The position numbers were made by a program, and so were the translations under genes. Positions 9,364 to 18,228 of a DNA stretch of 64,000 bases are shown piece after piece. This stretch comes from Citrobacter freundii (GTDB lineage Bacteria; Bacteroidota; Bacteroidia; Chitinophagales; Chitinophagaceae): NCBI GenBank assembly GCA_003243445.1, contig QFQQ01000021.1, forward strand, positions 62,001 to 126,000, read 5' to 3'. Under the pieces are notes generated by a model. The model saw only the letters and a list, made by a program, of their open reading frames with translations, was not told the origin of the DNA and did no database searches. The first letter of the stretch is position 1; each line of letters opens with the position of its first letter.

Positions 9364-10329
9364 ATGCCCAGATATCTCATCTTACTGATCTGCACATATT
9401 GCCTCACCCAACAAATAGTCGCGCAGTCGCCCCCTGCAGATACCACCTATATCAAGCCTTTTGCAAAGACCAATTACGTAGAAGCATATACCGGTTTATA
9501 TAGCTCCCATTATAAGTTCCGCGACAATAATACAAGAGAAAGCAATTATCAGCTAAGACTGAACAGCAGCGCCTACCTGGGCGGGGATGTAAGCTATAAA
9601 TGGTTTTATATTGAGTACAGCTTTAACATACCCGGTACAAAGCTGGACAATCAAGCCAGCTTTAAATACCGGGCGGTCAAACTCAGGTTGGGAAATCGCA
9701 AGTTCATCTATCAGCCATTTTTTGGTTATTACAACGGATTGCTGGTACCGAAGCAGGGCCGGGATTCTTATGACCAGTTCCGGGGGATAAAATTTCTGAC
9801 CGCAGGAATGGAGGTCCAGTATTATTTCAATCCTACACGGTATTCACCCAAAGCAGCCAATGCATTCTCAGAGATCCAGCGGCGCTCGGTCGGCTCACCG
9901 ATCATTACCGCAACGGCGATGTGGGATAAAGTAAAATGGCCTAATCCTTCGCGCGGGCTCATCCGCGACCCACAGACCTATGATCTGCTTGCGAGCAACC
10001 CCGAATGGCTTTCCTTTATCGTCAAAGGCGGGTATGCGTACAATTTCGTTAAGAAAAAATGGCTGATCGCTCCCGTGGGTTATCTTGGCGCAGGCATGCT
10101 CAGAGAGAACACACTTGGCTCTCCATCTTATCGCGCCGTCACACAGGTAAAAGGTGTGCTCAACGCCGGCTATAATGGCGACAACTATTACATGTATGTT
10201 TGCGGCGTTGCAGATAACCTGAGCAGCCGGTTGCTGGTAAAAAACGTGCAACACTTCAGCTGGAACATGTTCTTCACAGTAGGTTATCGCTTTAAATCCC
10301 CTGATAAAAAACGCGGCAAAACGGTCTGA
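9364..10329 (+). CDS. DUF4421 domain-containing outer membrane/periplasmic protein
   Basis: Bacteroidota protein of unknown function with a signal peptide (MPRYLILLICTYCLTQQIVAQ) and an aromatic, beta-rich body consistent with an outer-membrane barrel. Family-like stretches are 'YIKPFAKTNYVEAYTGLYSS', 'RLNSSAYLGGDVSYKWFYIE' and 'QPFFGYYNGLLVPKQGRDSY'. ATG 9364 is preferred to TTG 9349 because it places the signal peptide at the terminus. It stands alone, facing the minus-strand cupin gene tail to tail with an 18-nt gap. The DUF4421 assignment is from recall of the family, not a search. Confidence 0.75.
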   Translation: MPRYLILLICTYCLTQQIVAQSPPADTTYIKPFAKTNYVEAYTGLYSSHYKFRDNNTRESNYQLRLNSSAYLGGDVSYKWFYIEYSFNIPGTKLDNQASFKYRAVKLRLGNRKFIYQPFFGYYNGLLVPKQGRDSYDQFRGIKFLTAGMEVQYYFNPTRYSPKAANAFSEIQRRSVGSPIITATAMWDKVKWPNPSRGLIRDPQTYDLLASNPEWLSFIVKGGYAYNFVKKKWLIAPVGYLGAGMLRENTLGSPSYRAVTQVKGVLNAGYNGDNYYMYVCGVADNLSSRLLVKNVQHFSWNMFFTVGYRFKSPDKKRGKTV

Positions 10330-10347
10330 TCAAAACTATTCAACTCA

Positions 10348-10884
10348 CTACAATGTCATCGGCGGACCCAATAATTTCATTCCATGCTTTGCATGAATTT
10401 CCTTTGCCTGTTCTGCCGTTGGCGCCGATCTCATCTTACTCATTTCAATAAAAAATTCCTCCATGGTTCCCGCAGGATGAACAGCATACAGCATAGAACC
10501 TTTATCCGTAAGCTGTATCCATGAATGCTGTACGTTTCTGGGTAAAAAAATCGTGTCCCCCACTTCGGCTTCCATCATTTCCTCTCCTACCCTGAACCTG
10601 TATTTTCCTTCTGTTACAAAGAACATCTCATCCTGGTCCGTATGCAGATGCAGTGATGGCCCGGTCTTATCATAACCCGTATAAGAAAAAACGCTGAAGG
10701 CGTTATTGGTATCCTTTTTTGCGATCACGATGTTGTTGGGATGTTTGCCCTTATAGAACATCGGTTCACCATAACGGGCTTTCCCCGCGCGGACAATAAA
10801 TGGTTTTGAAGGATCAATTGCCTGCGCGAACGAATACAAGGGAAGAGCTGCAAGCCCCATTGCAAGAAACTGTTTGCGTTCCAT
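10348..10884 (-). CDS. Cupin domain protein with export signal
   Basis: Protein of 178 residues. The N-terminus 'MERKQFLAMGLAALPLYSFAQ' looks like a signal peptide. The cupin core follows: 'GPSLHLHTDQDEMFFVTEG' supplies the first metal-binding motif (two His and Glu), and 'GDTIFLPRNVQHSW' the second (His). It could bind a metal and a small ligand; no substrate can be inferred. The longer open frame to 10947 is discarded because it lacks the signal peptide at its start. The AraC-type regulator gene lies 68 nt upstream on the same strand and may control it. Confidence 0.8.
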   Translation of the reverse strand: MERKQFLAMGLAALPLYSFAQAIDPSKPFIVRAGKARYGEPMFYKGKHPNNIVIAKKDTNNAFSVFSYTGYDKTGPSLHLHTDQDEMFFVTEGKYRFRVGEEMMEAEVGDTIFLPRNVQHSWIQLTDKGSMLYAVHPAGTMEEFFIEMSKMRSAPTAEQAKEIHAKHGMKLLGPPMTL

Positions 10885-10952
10885 ATAGATTATTTGCAAA
10901 CAAACTTCGCATGAACCGGTGGAGCATAAGTGGTAAAAACAAGACATTCTTA

Positions 10953-11783
10953 TCAGATCTCTGCGTCACCAAAAGAGCGTTCAGGCGCATTATTGTCCAG
11001 CACAAAGAACTGCTTTGGTGTATAACCAGTGAACGCTTTGTAATCCTTTACGAGATGCTGGTAATCGTGATATCCGCAATGAAGTGCAATGGTCAGCCAG
11101 TCCCTATCAGGAAAACGATTCTTCATACGGAAGGCTTTATCAAACCGGATGATCTGAAGAAAAAGCTTTGGTGAAACACCCACGCGTTCTTTGAATAGGC
11201 GGTCAAATTGCCTGTGGGAAAGATAACTGTGCTGAAGAAAAGTATCTACATTGAAACGTTCCTCTTCATACAACATGAAATTGGTAGCAAGATCGATGGG
11301 CATCTTATGCTTCCCGCTTTGCTTCACAAGCGTTTTTAAAAACTGTTCAACCACACTTATCATTCCGGCATAGGACTTCGCTTCAAAGAGTTGTTCATTC
11401 ACTATATCTGTCTGCGTACCAAAAATATCTTTCGCATCTGCATATGTATTCTCTAATTCGCAAAGATCCATACCTGTAAGACGGAATAATGCCGTGGGCT
11501 GAAAAACGACCTGTATACTTAGAAACCTCTTCCCAACCTGCCTGTGTTGCAAAACCGTATGTTGCCCAACCAATGTTGAGCGTATATTCGAGATCGATTT
11601 TTGTTGTGTAGGATAATTTACTGTTTCTGTATCCAGCGGGTAGAACTGAAGACAATGCTCCGGTCTTGGCGTATATAGTTTTGGAGGTATCACGATATCA
11701 TCACCAAAATGAAAATCAATGATCCGGTACAGGCGGACGTATTCTGCAAGAAAAGCACCGGGTTTGATTTCATTCAAAAGCAC
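10953..11783 (-). CDS. AraC-family transcriptional regulator
   Basis: Protein of 276 residues. The C-terminal third is a double helix-turn-helix of the AraC type: 'LSHRQFDRLFKERVGVSPK' and 'IALHCGYHDYQHLVKDYKAF', ending 'TGYTPKQFF'. The N-terminal part (about residues 1-150) resembles the DUF6597-type ligand-binding region common in Bacteroidota AraC proteins. It lies upstream of, and codirectional with, the secreted cupin gene, which makes that gene a likely target. No operator is evident. Confidence 0.88.
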   Translation of the reverse strand: MLLNEIKPGAFLAEYVRLYRIIDFHFGDDIVIPPKLYTPRPEHCLQFYPLDTETVNYPTQQKSISNIRSTLVGQHTVLQHRQVGKRFLSIQVVFQPTALFRLTGMDLCELENTYADAKDIFGTQTDIVNEQLFEAKSYAGMISVVEQFLKTLVKQSGKHKMPIDLATNFMLYEEERFNVDTFLQHSYLSHRQFDRLFKERVGVSPKLFLQIIRFDKAFRMKNRFPDRDWLTIALHCGYHDYQHLVKDYKAFTGYTPKQFFVLDNNAPERSFGDAEI

Positions 11784-11818
11784 TGGAACTCTGTATTTAA
11801 ATTGAAAAACTTTCCCAA

Positions 11819-12039
11819 TGGCCGATGTTCGATGGTCGATGGTCGAATATCAGTTTTGGGAATGGAGAATACTTAACGTAACTTACAGTCTCCCAAAACT
11901 ACATCGACCATCGACCATCGACCATCGACCATCGACCATCGACCATCGACCATCGACCATCGACCATCGACCATCCACCATCGACCATCGACCATCCACC
12001 ATCGAACATCGACCATCCACCATCGAACATCGACCATCA
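11819..12039. repeat. GACCATC heptamer array (about 20 units) with opposing arm
   Basis: From 11901 to 12039 the unit GACCATC repeats about 20 times, with GACCATCC and GAACATC variants near the right end. The last base is the first base of the stop codon of the minus-strand membrane protein gene. A short opposing arm of GATGGTC-type units lies at 11819-11847. Between them is a 10-bp stem, AGTTTTGGGA (11852-11861) with TCCCAAAACT (11891-11900). This is the longest single array in the window. Confidence 0.9.
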
Positions 12040-12798
12040 TCAAAGCTTACTTATCTTCTTCGATTCATCCACCACATCCGACTTCACTTCATCCAGCACA
12101 AACTTCAAAAATCCCCCTCCCGCAGCCACGCTTGCAAACAATGCTACAATTGCACCGGCGACCCATAAGAACAAATGCACCAAAAAATAAAACAGTAAAC
12201 TCAAAAAACTGATCGTCAGCAATGCGGAAAATATATTGACAAGATAAAGATCGCTGATGTAACTACCGGTGATCCGCTTACCCAATGGCGTGTCCCAGGT
12301 GAATTGCACCGCCAGTAGTAATGCCAATGCGAGGGTCACACGGCCAAACCAGTTTGCTGATCCGTCTTGGTTAAACCAGAAACTTCCCGCCCAGATCTTG
12401 ATCTTTTCCCAGAATGACAATTCGCGGTATTTGGTAGGTGTATTGAATAATTGCAAACGCGAGAACCAGTTGTCTGCCGAGCCGGACGGGGGCGCCTGGT
12501 ACGAATCGTCCTTTACCGCCACCATCTGTTTTGACTGCAGGTTTTTTACCAGCACCATTGGCGAGATGGCAACTGATTTATCCAGCATCACATCAGTTAT
12601 TTTCCGGGCAGACTGATCAAAATCCTCCCATTTCTCCCAACCCAGTTTCTTTGCTGACCAGTTCAATGCATATAAGATCAATGACCAGATCAGGATTTTT
12701 TTCAGCCATTTGAGTAACCGCTGGAAGGGCGTTTTGGGATCGGGTGAAGAGGATACTGTTGTCGGTGGTGGAGACGATGTTTGCGTAGCGGTGGCCAT
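12040..12798 (-). CDS. Membrane protein of unknown function
   Basis: Protein of 252 residues without a family that I recognise. It starts with a Ser/Thr/Pro-rich tail ('MATATQTSSPPPTTVSSSPD'), then a first hydrophobic segment 'ILIWSLILYALNW' near residues 35-47, and a soluble stretch. Further membrane segments are 'VTLALALLLAVQF', 'LLTISFLSLLFYFLVHLFLW' and 'AIVALFASVAAGGGF'. The C-terminus is charged. The stop codon is fused to the end of the large GACCATC array. ATG 12798 is the only good start. Confidence 0.65.
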   Translation of the reverse strand: MATATQTSSPPPTTVSSSPDPKTPFQRLLKWLKKILIWSLILYALNWSAKKLGWEKWEDFDQSARKITDVMLDKSVAISPMVLVKNLQSKQMVAVKDDSYQAPPSGSADNWFSRLQLFNTPTKYRELSFWEKIKIWAGSFWFNQDGSANWFGRVTLALALLLAVQFTWDTPLGKRITGSYISDLYLVNIFSALLTISFLSLLFYFLVHLFLWVAGAIVALFASVAAGGGFLKFVLDEVKSDVVDESKKISKL

Positions 12799-12951
12799 GG
12801 TGCAGTGTTAAATGGTCACCTAATATAACAAAAGTTCGGGTTCGTTCTTAGCCGGTGTTAGTAAGTTGACAGGTATCTGAGATAATAAATTGAGTACTAA
12901 TAAGAGAATCTTTGGGATTGCCAATTTCCGTTACTTTGCTGCGGCGTATGA

Positions 12952-13167
12952 TTCCCGCAGATTTTGCTTTACAATTATTAAATATTGCCTGGGATAAGGC
13001 AATAGTACTTTATTTGAATGCGCAGATCATGCGGATCAACTCCGTACCGCTGGGATCATCTGCGTGATCTGCGCATCCACTCATAAGCGAACAACTAATC
13101 ACCAAAAGATTTTTTAACAATAGTAATGATAAATCTGCGCAATCTGCGGGAACCATACGCCAGACAT
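12952..13167. repeat. Nested ATCTGCG-type inverted repeat
   Basis: Fills most of the 388-nt gap between the membrane protein start and the tetR stop. The outer arms are TATGATTCCCGCAGATTTT (about 12947-12965) and its degenerate complement AAATCTGCGCAATCTGCGGG (13132-13151). The inner arms are TGCGCAGATCATGCGG (about 13019-13034) and GATCTGCGCATCC (about 13067-13079). It has the same nested plan as the copy at 25978-26212, including a shared AATAGTAATGATAAA lead-in to the right outer arm. Nothing else is visible in the gap. Confidence 0.8.
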
Positions 13168-13186
13168 ACAACCAAAACAGCCCGAT

Positions 13187-13732
13187 CTAATATTCAGTCA
13201 ACTTCTCCGCCATCTTCTTCGCCACACCCACCGGCCACGATTCTCCATGCACCTTACTGCTGATAAGCACCGCTTCAAAAAGCAGATATAATTCATCACC
13301 CAACGACTCGTTCCGCAGAGGTTTCACCACTTCTTTAAATAATTCCCTGACACCTTCTTTCTGTTCTTTCACCTGCTCTTTTACGCGCTCGTTACCAGAA
13401 GGGATCTCCGAAATGATATTCAGAAAACGGCAACCATTATATCCTTTACGCTGCGTCATCAATTCCAGTTCATCAAATATGGCGGCTATTTTATCTTTGG
13501 GTTCAATCTGTTTTTCACTGGCCACCAGCAGCCGGTCATACATCCGGATGCCCGCTCTTTCCAGGTATTCCATCAGCAGATCTTCTTTTGATCTGAAATG
13601 CTGATACAGCGATGCCTTTGCAATACCCGCTTCTTCAATGATCTGGTTGATGCCGGTATTATTATAGCCCTGGTCATAAAACAACCTGGAGGCTGTATCC
13701 ATGATCTGATCTCTTACTGCGCTGTTTTTCAT
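13187..13732 (-). CDS. TetR/AcrR-family repressor
   Basis: Protein of 181 residues. The N-terminal helix-turn-helix is clear: 'RDQIMDTASRLFYDQGYNNT' then 'GIAKASLYQHFRSKEDLL'. The C-terminal part is the variable ligand-binding helical domain. It starts 43 nt after the stop of the MFS transporter gene on the same strand, so the two form an operon. A 16-bp inverted repeat of TetR-operator type just upstream of the transporter gene fits autoregulation with release by a transported drug. Confidence 0.92.
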   Translation of the reverse strand: MKNSAVRDQIMDTASRLFYDQGYNNTGINQIIEEAGIAKASLYQHFRSKEDLLMEYLERAGIRMYDRLLVASEKQIEPKDKIAAIFDELELMTQRKGYNGCRFLNIISEIPSGNERVKEQVKEQKEGVRELFKEVVKPLRNESLGDELYLLFEAVLISSKVHGESWPVGVAKKMAEKLTEY

Positions 13733-13775
13733 TTTACATTGTTATTAACGGTTCAGCAAACACTCATTTATGCTG

Positions 13776-15020
13776 TTAATCCATCGCAGGCTGCGCAACT
13801 TTCACATTTTCTTCCTTGTATTGTTTACTCTTACTTTTTGCCGCCACCCATTTAGTAGAAATAAAGATCACAAAAAACAACATGATCAGCACAAGATAAG
13901 AAACACCAAGCCCAACCTGCGTTTTGATATTGAACATACTCACCACAGTCTGACTGATGGTGGAAGTAATAATGATATAGCTGCCACCGGCAAGACCGCC
14001 CGCCTTTCCTCCCATATCGGTAAATCTTGTCAATACGTAGGAGAACATCGAATTGAATACAAAACCGCCACCCAGATGTATCGTTACCACGTAAGCGAGC
14101 AATGTATATAAACTGGCATTACTGGCAGCAATACTCATAATGATCAGTCCGGACAAAGACATCAACACCGCCGCAGCCAGTACTTTTTTAAAGAACGGCT
14201 TCCCGATCATCTTTCTTGAGATCAGTCCGCCAGCCATCACCGCCAGCCCGGATACAAGCGCAGCATTACCCGTAACAGAAGGCGAGTAACCCATTACTTT
14301 CTCGATCAGGAACGGACTGGTCATTGCATATACCATGATCATCGTGTAACAAGCACCAAGAATGATGATACCCATAGAAAAATCCTTCGCGCTGATCATT
14401 GTTTTATATGCACCGGCGATGGCCTTTAAATTGAACGGATGTTTCTTTTGTAAAGTCTCACCATCAAACAATAATTCCAGCACAAGGAACATCAAGCCAA
14501 ACGCACCCAGAAAATAGAAATTGGAACGCCATCCAAAATGCACCTGCAGAAAACCACCAACAAACGGAGCAATGATCGGAGCCGCAGCCCAGATAACGGA
14601 GAACATACTCGTGTACCGTTTTAATTCCTCTCCATGATAAAGATCTACAAACACGGCCCGCTTACTCACAATGGTCGTTGCAACGGCTATACCTTGTATC
14701 GCCCGCATAATATAGATCAGCGTGAGGTTATCTGCCATCGCGATCACAAAACTCGCCGCACTGAACAACGCAAGTCCGGCAATTGTCGGAACATATCTTC
14801 CAAAACTGTCCAGTATACTTCCAATAAAAAGCTGCCAGACCCCAAGGCTGATCAGGAAGACCGACAGGGTCAGTTGAATAGCGGCCGGCGTAGAATGAAG
14901 CTTTTCCGCAATATCCGGAAGTGACGGTATATAAACGTCCAGCGCAAAACCCGATAAAGGAATAAGGCCGAAGGCGAGAAGTTTTGCTGAATTTTTATTG
15001 AGTGCTGAATCTTTCTTCAT
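13776..15020 (-). CDS. Bcr/CflA-type MFS drug efflux transporter
   Basis: Inner-membrane transporter of 414 residues with 12 predicted membrane segments, of the DHA1 family (Bcr/CflA-like). Typical points are 'LSGFALDVYIPSLPDIAEKL' near the N-terminus, 'LGVWQLFIGSILDSFGRYVP' (motif A region) and 'ALFSAASFVIAMADNLTLI'. Family members export drugs by proton antiport. It is followed by its probable regulator gene tetR. Control by TetR is supported by the operator at 15061-15094, which abuts a -7-like element (15053-15060). Confidence 0.92.
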   Translation of the reverse strand: MKKDSALNKNSAKLLAFGLIPLSGFALDVYIPSLPDIAEKLHSTPAAIQLTLSVFLISLGVWQLFIGSILDSFGRYVPTIAGLALFSAASFVIAMADNLTLIYIMRAIQGIAVATTIVSKRAVFVDLYHGEELKRYTSMFSVIWAAAPIIAPFVGGFLQVHFGWRSNFYFLGAFGLMFLVLELLFDGETLQKKHPFNLKAIAGAYKTMISAKDFSMGIIILGACYTMIMVYAMTSPFLIEKVMGYSPSVTGNAALVSGLAVMAGGLISRKMIGKPFFKKVLAAAVLMSLSGLIIMSIAASNASLYTLLAYVVTIHLGGGFVFNSMFSYVLTRFTDMGGKAGGLAGGSYIIITSTISQTVVSMFNIKTQVGLGVSYLVLIMLFFVIFISTKWVAAKSKSKQYKEENVKVAQPAMD

Positions 15021-15052
15021 GTTGATTGATTGAATGGGACCGGATTGGGGTC

Positions 15053-15094
15053 ACAAGGTAAAACAAATAAACAGACAAGTCTGTCTATTTGTTT
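15053..15094 (-). promoter_or_regulatory. TetR operator overlapping the efflux promoter
   Basis: AAACAAATAAACAGAC (15061-15076) and GTCTGTCTATTTGTTT (15079-15094) form a 16-bp inverted repeat with one mismatch and a 2-nt centre. The central ACAGAC/GTCTGT resembles known TetR-family operators. On the minus strand it abuts TACCTTGT (15053-15060), a -7-like element, so a bound dimer would cover the -33 region of the MFS-tetR operon. Confidence 0.8.
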
Positions 15095-15282
15095 AGATTT
15101 GAAGAAAAAATTAGTGCAGAACCGTAAAACGAAATCCTAATACGCAATAATTCAGCTGGTTATAACTTGGCTTGTATTTGTGGGATTGCGTAGGCGCTCG
15201 CTATTTAGACTATATTAGATTGAAATATTAAAAACTATGCGACCGAATTTCCTTAAGTCTATTATAAGATTGATATTCTGCT

Positions 15283-16467
15283 CTATGAAAGAGTTTTTGT
15301 ATTGCCTTTCCGCAGATCGATCAGCTTTTCCCTATCCTTACTTTTCAAATACTGCATTGCAATCCTGTTCTCAGGCTTTCTGTCGAACATGTACAGCGTT
15401 ATTATGAATATCAATTCCAGCGGCTTCATCAATATATACACAAGATCGGATACAAATTTATTGCTGAAGATGTGGTAATGCCGGTGGATCATATCGCCGA
15501 CCTTGTTATAATTTCGTCTGACGATTTTGTGTATGCGTGGAAATCTCTCCTGCATCAACTCCTCAAACGCATTTGAAACCAGCAATTGACGGGTACAAAC
15601 GATCTTACCACCATCCCTCTCCCCGAAGCGGACCGGATGTACGATCTTTTTATGCCCGTTTGCACCAACGGAACATAAAAAATGTCCGCCACATTCCACA
15701 TTATCACACATATAGTCAAGCTGCGAAAGTCCGTGTTTGTACGTATCCGTAAACGCCCGTATCAGACTGTCAGGCTTCTGCCCGAAAATCAACAGGAATA
15801 AAGAAAGGAAGATCAACACTGGCACCAGCAACACCACTAGTACCGGGTATTTCAGCATGCCTTTCTGCTTCAGTATTAAAGCACAAATCCTACCGGTCCG
15901 GCTATCGCTGGAGTATTCGTTCTCTTCGATATGAGTTTTGAGTAATTGTTGATTCTCGGATAGCATGATCAGCAATAACATAACAATCGGCACATTCCCG
16001 AACAGTACCCAGGCAAGATCTTCCTGAGCAGTAACGAAATGCCCGCAAAAAAGTATATTCAGTATCAGCGCCAGTACCAAAAAAAGGTTAAGAAGAAATT
16101 CTTTGCCCGGCGTTAATATATTTTTCCGGAGTACGCCAATGATGAATGCGATCATACACACAAAGATCAGGATATAAATTCCGGCAGAATGACCCGGCGC
16201 AAACACAGCACTACTGCCACAACAATCATTTACCTCAAACATATCCATATCATATAGAAAGCTAACCGGCAGGAAGGCAACAGTCCATAACTGAATAATG
16301 CGCCAAAACCGGGGTCCGGTCACGAGACTGCCCGAGAATATATAGGATATAAAATTGATCGACACCAGTATCGATGAAACGATGGCGAACATTGCTAATA
16401 CAAACATAGGACGACTAAAATGGCAGGGTAATATATGAAAACAGAATTGCCGCAGCAACGAATTCAA
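15283..16467 (-). CDS. Polytopic membrane protein (DUF6688-like)
   Basis: Protein of 394 residues with roughly five to six membrane segments in the N-terminal 230 residues. A soluble, Cys-rich segment follows: 'CDNVECGGHFLCSVGANGHK', then 'CTRQLLVSNAFEELMQERFP'. A last hydrophobic helix sits near 'LIFIITLYMFDRKPENRIAM'. The segment order recalls the DUF6688 family of Bacteroidota, from memory. Its start overlaps the stop of the upstream 85-residue gene by 4 nt (ATGA), so translation is probably coupled. An internal Met (residue 21) is an alternative start. Function unknown. Confidence 0.65.
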   Translation of the reverse strand: MNSLLRQFCFHILPCHFSRPMFVLAMFAIVSSILVSINFISYIFSGSLVTGPRFWRIIQLWTVAFLPVSFLYDMDMFEVNDCCGSSAVFAPGHSAGIYILIFVCMIAFIIGVLRKNILTPGKEFLLNLFLVLALILNILFCGHFVTAQEDLAWVLFGNVPIVMLLLIMLSENQQLLKTHIEENEYSSDSRTGRICALILKQKGMLKYPVLVVLLVPVLIFLSLFLLIFGQKPDSLIRAFTDTYKHGLSQLDYMCDNVECGGHFLCSVGANGHKKIVHPVRFGERDGGKIVCTRQLLVSNAFEELMQERFPRIHKIVRRNYNKVGDMIHRHYHIFSNKFVSDLVYILMKPLELIFIITLYMFDRKPENRIAMQYLKSKDREKLIDLRKGNTKTLS

Positions 16468-16721
16468 TGACTTACATGAACACTGTGAATAAACTCACAG
16501 AAAAATAAAGGAATAAATGCAATCACTCGCCACCGCATAAAATAGCACCAGATTGAGATCAGTATCAGGAGCCAGTTTGTATCCGGGTAATGCTCGCCGG
16601 GCATAACAACGCCGGTATGGATGAAGGACCATGTAAAAAACAAACGGAATACCCATTCCGTCCAGGTACTCGAATTGAGCTGCCGGTAAGTTTGTACGAT
16701 TGATGTTATTATTTGGCTCAT
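16464..16721 (-). CDS. Small membrane protein of unknown function
   Basis: Protein of 85 residues with two or three hydrophobic stretches ('WVFRLFFTWSFIHTGVVM', 'WLLILISIWCYFM', 'VIAFIPLFFCEFI'). It overlaps the DUF6688-like gene by 4 nt in an ATGA arrangement, which is the main reason to believe it. No family recognised. Confidence 0.55.
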   Translation of the reverse strand: MSQIITSIVQTYRQLNSSTWTEWVFRLFFTWSFIHTGVVMPGEHYPDTNWLLILISIWCYFMRWRVIAFIPLFFCEFIHSVHVSH

Positions 16722-16830
16722 CTTTTCCTAGAGTATTGCGTAAGCTTATGTCTCTCTTTTTTACTCAAGCTGTCCATCCCTTTCCTGCTTATCTTATGCA
16801 GTATCTCATCAATTTGATCAATTCTTGATC

Positions 16831-17541
16831 TTAGCATTGCTGCTTAACAGAATGCCATTCATGTTTTATCCTTGTCATTAAAAGTGCGTTATCGAACTTT
16901 ACGGAATCTCTGGGAAATATATCTTCATTTGCAAAAAAACTGGAATGAACATCCGTCACAGCCAGCGGCTCTACTTTCCAGTTAAAAGTTCTGAGTTCGA
17001 TTCCATCAAATCTCTCACCGTTAGGAGAGTAGCCTACTGCTCCGCCTTCAAAGAACCTCGATGCTTCTTCCAGGTTTTGAAAAATTGAATCGGGATCGAG
17101 TGTTTCAGCCTTAGTTCCGTCAATGGAAATGCTTGTGCCGTCTGAACTTTCAAAAGCGATGTGATAATGGCCGTTTTCTTCTTTTACATCAAACTTTGCA
17201 CGGAAATGCTTTCCCGGGAAAAACCGGCCACCAGCCAGTTGATTCAACCACGAAGAGGAATCACGCCGCGGGATAAAAACGCCTTCTTTTATTTCACCGT
17301 TTTCAGTCCATTCAACAGCAATCCGATGGGCACCATTTTCAGATGAAATACCGATCATGGCAGGAAGTCCTTTTGGCCGGATCTGTTTCAACCTGATCAG
17401 GCAGATCCCAACGATCGCCTTGCCTTTATAGACTTTCGGTTTGAAGGGATGCGGAACGATCTTTTCAATTATTTCAGGATCGACGGTAAAGTTGATCAGT
17501 ACACGTCGGTCGATGATCCCTTTTATGGCGGGGATTTTCAT
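16831..17541 (-). CDS. DUF2071 domain protein (YqjF-like)
   Basis: Protein of 236 residues that matches the DUF2071/YqjF pattern: 'INFTVDPEIIEKIVPHPFKP' near the N-terminus, 'GKAIVGICLIRLKQIRPKGL', 'SSENGAHRIAVEW' and 'EGVFIPRRDSSSWLN'. The family has an acetoacetate-decarboxylase-like fold and no established activity. It stands alone, with long non-coding stretches on its 5' side. Confidence 0.8.
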   Translation of the reverse strand: MKIPAIKGIIDRRVLINFTVDPEIIEKIVPHPFKPKVYKGKAIVGICLIRLKQIRPKGLPAMIGISSENGAHRIAVEWTENGEIKEGVFIPRRDSSSWLNQLAGGRFFPGKHFRAKFDVKEENGHYHIAFESSDGTSISIDGTKAETLDPDSIFQNLEEASRFFEGGAVGYSPNGERFDGIELRTFNWKVEPLAVTDVHSSFFANEDIFPRDSVKFDNALLMTRIKHEWHSVKQQC

Positions 17542-18075
17542 GGTGGTGGGTTTGGTGGTTCAGAGGGTGAATTTAATAGATTAAACCGTGAATGTTGATA
17601 TAGTGGATAAATAGTAAGAATGGGATATTTCTCTATGTTGGTGGAACAAACGGTTACACTCGTTTGTCAAGTCCAGCATAGCCCATGGTGCTTTTTTATA
17701 CATTCATTTTTTGCCTGCCCAATTCAGATGATTTTGCGTTCCGCGAGAGATTGACGACAGCAAGCGGACGGCTTCTGCGAAACCGGTGCGTAGTCCGAGA
17801 CATACGCACAACGCTTGAGAGTAGTTGGATTCTTTATAGATTAGAAAGACGATGGTTACTATGAACACCTTCAAAACAAGCGACGCAGATTGATTACCAT
17901 TAGAGACATTACCGCTTACTTTTGCTTCTTATTAGATCTTTTACTGCATTTCAGCTGTAAGAGTCATTTTTCCATTTACATGTTGTCCCTTTCCTTCTTC
18001 GGGATCTTTTGCATCCAATCCGCCACTAAATTTTCCCACTCCTCCAACCCATCCTCCGCCGTTGCTCCAACCGCA
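17542..18075. other. Non-coding stretch, possibly decayed
   Basis: About 530 nt without a convincing gene. Open frames of 38-74 codons overlap one another on both strands at 17890-18114, with no consistent codon pattern. On the minus strand one frame ends '..EEWENLVADWMQKIPKKE..' before a stop near 17975, which could be the tail of a lost gene. The 3' part leads into the inverted repeat at 18076-18228. Confidence 0.35.
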
Positions 18076-18228
18076 ATCGCGCATTCCTCCCCCACAATTA
18101 AAATTGTGGGCTAAACGAACATTCTGAATTCGGAAAATTATCCAAAGCGTGTCGCGATGAAAATAATGATCTGTTATTTTGAGGCTCGGCTAGCCCACAA
18201 TTTTAATTGTGGGGAAGGAATGCGCGAT
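18076..18228. repeat. REP/BIME-like paired hairpins, CCCACAATT type
   Basis: A 38-bp inverted repeat, 18076-18113 with 18191-18228, with one mismatch and 77 nt between. Each arm contains its own hairpin, CCCACAATT-AA-AATTGTGGG, followed by GCTA. Two such elements in opposite orientation are the plan of a BIME, as made by RAYT-type Y1 transposases, but no RAYT gene is in the window. Unlike the heptamer elements, the arms have no short tandem unit. Confidence 0.75.

Noticed and set aside
11901..12039. Possible CRISPR array
   Set aside because: Unit length is 7 nt with no spacers, and no cas genes are in the window.
11818..12168. Open frame on the plus strand with 'STIDHRP' heptapeptide repeats
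   Set aside because: Three 7-nt units make 21 nt, so a heptamer array gives a seven-residue repeat in any open frame. It overlaps a better gene on the other strand.
17890..18114. Plus-strand ORF of 74 codons
   Set aside because: It is rich in Phe, Leu and Ser, includes half of the inverted repeat, and overlaps frames on the other strand; no sign of selection.
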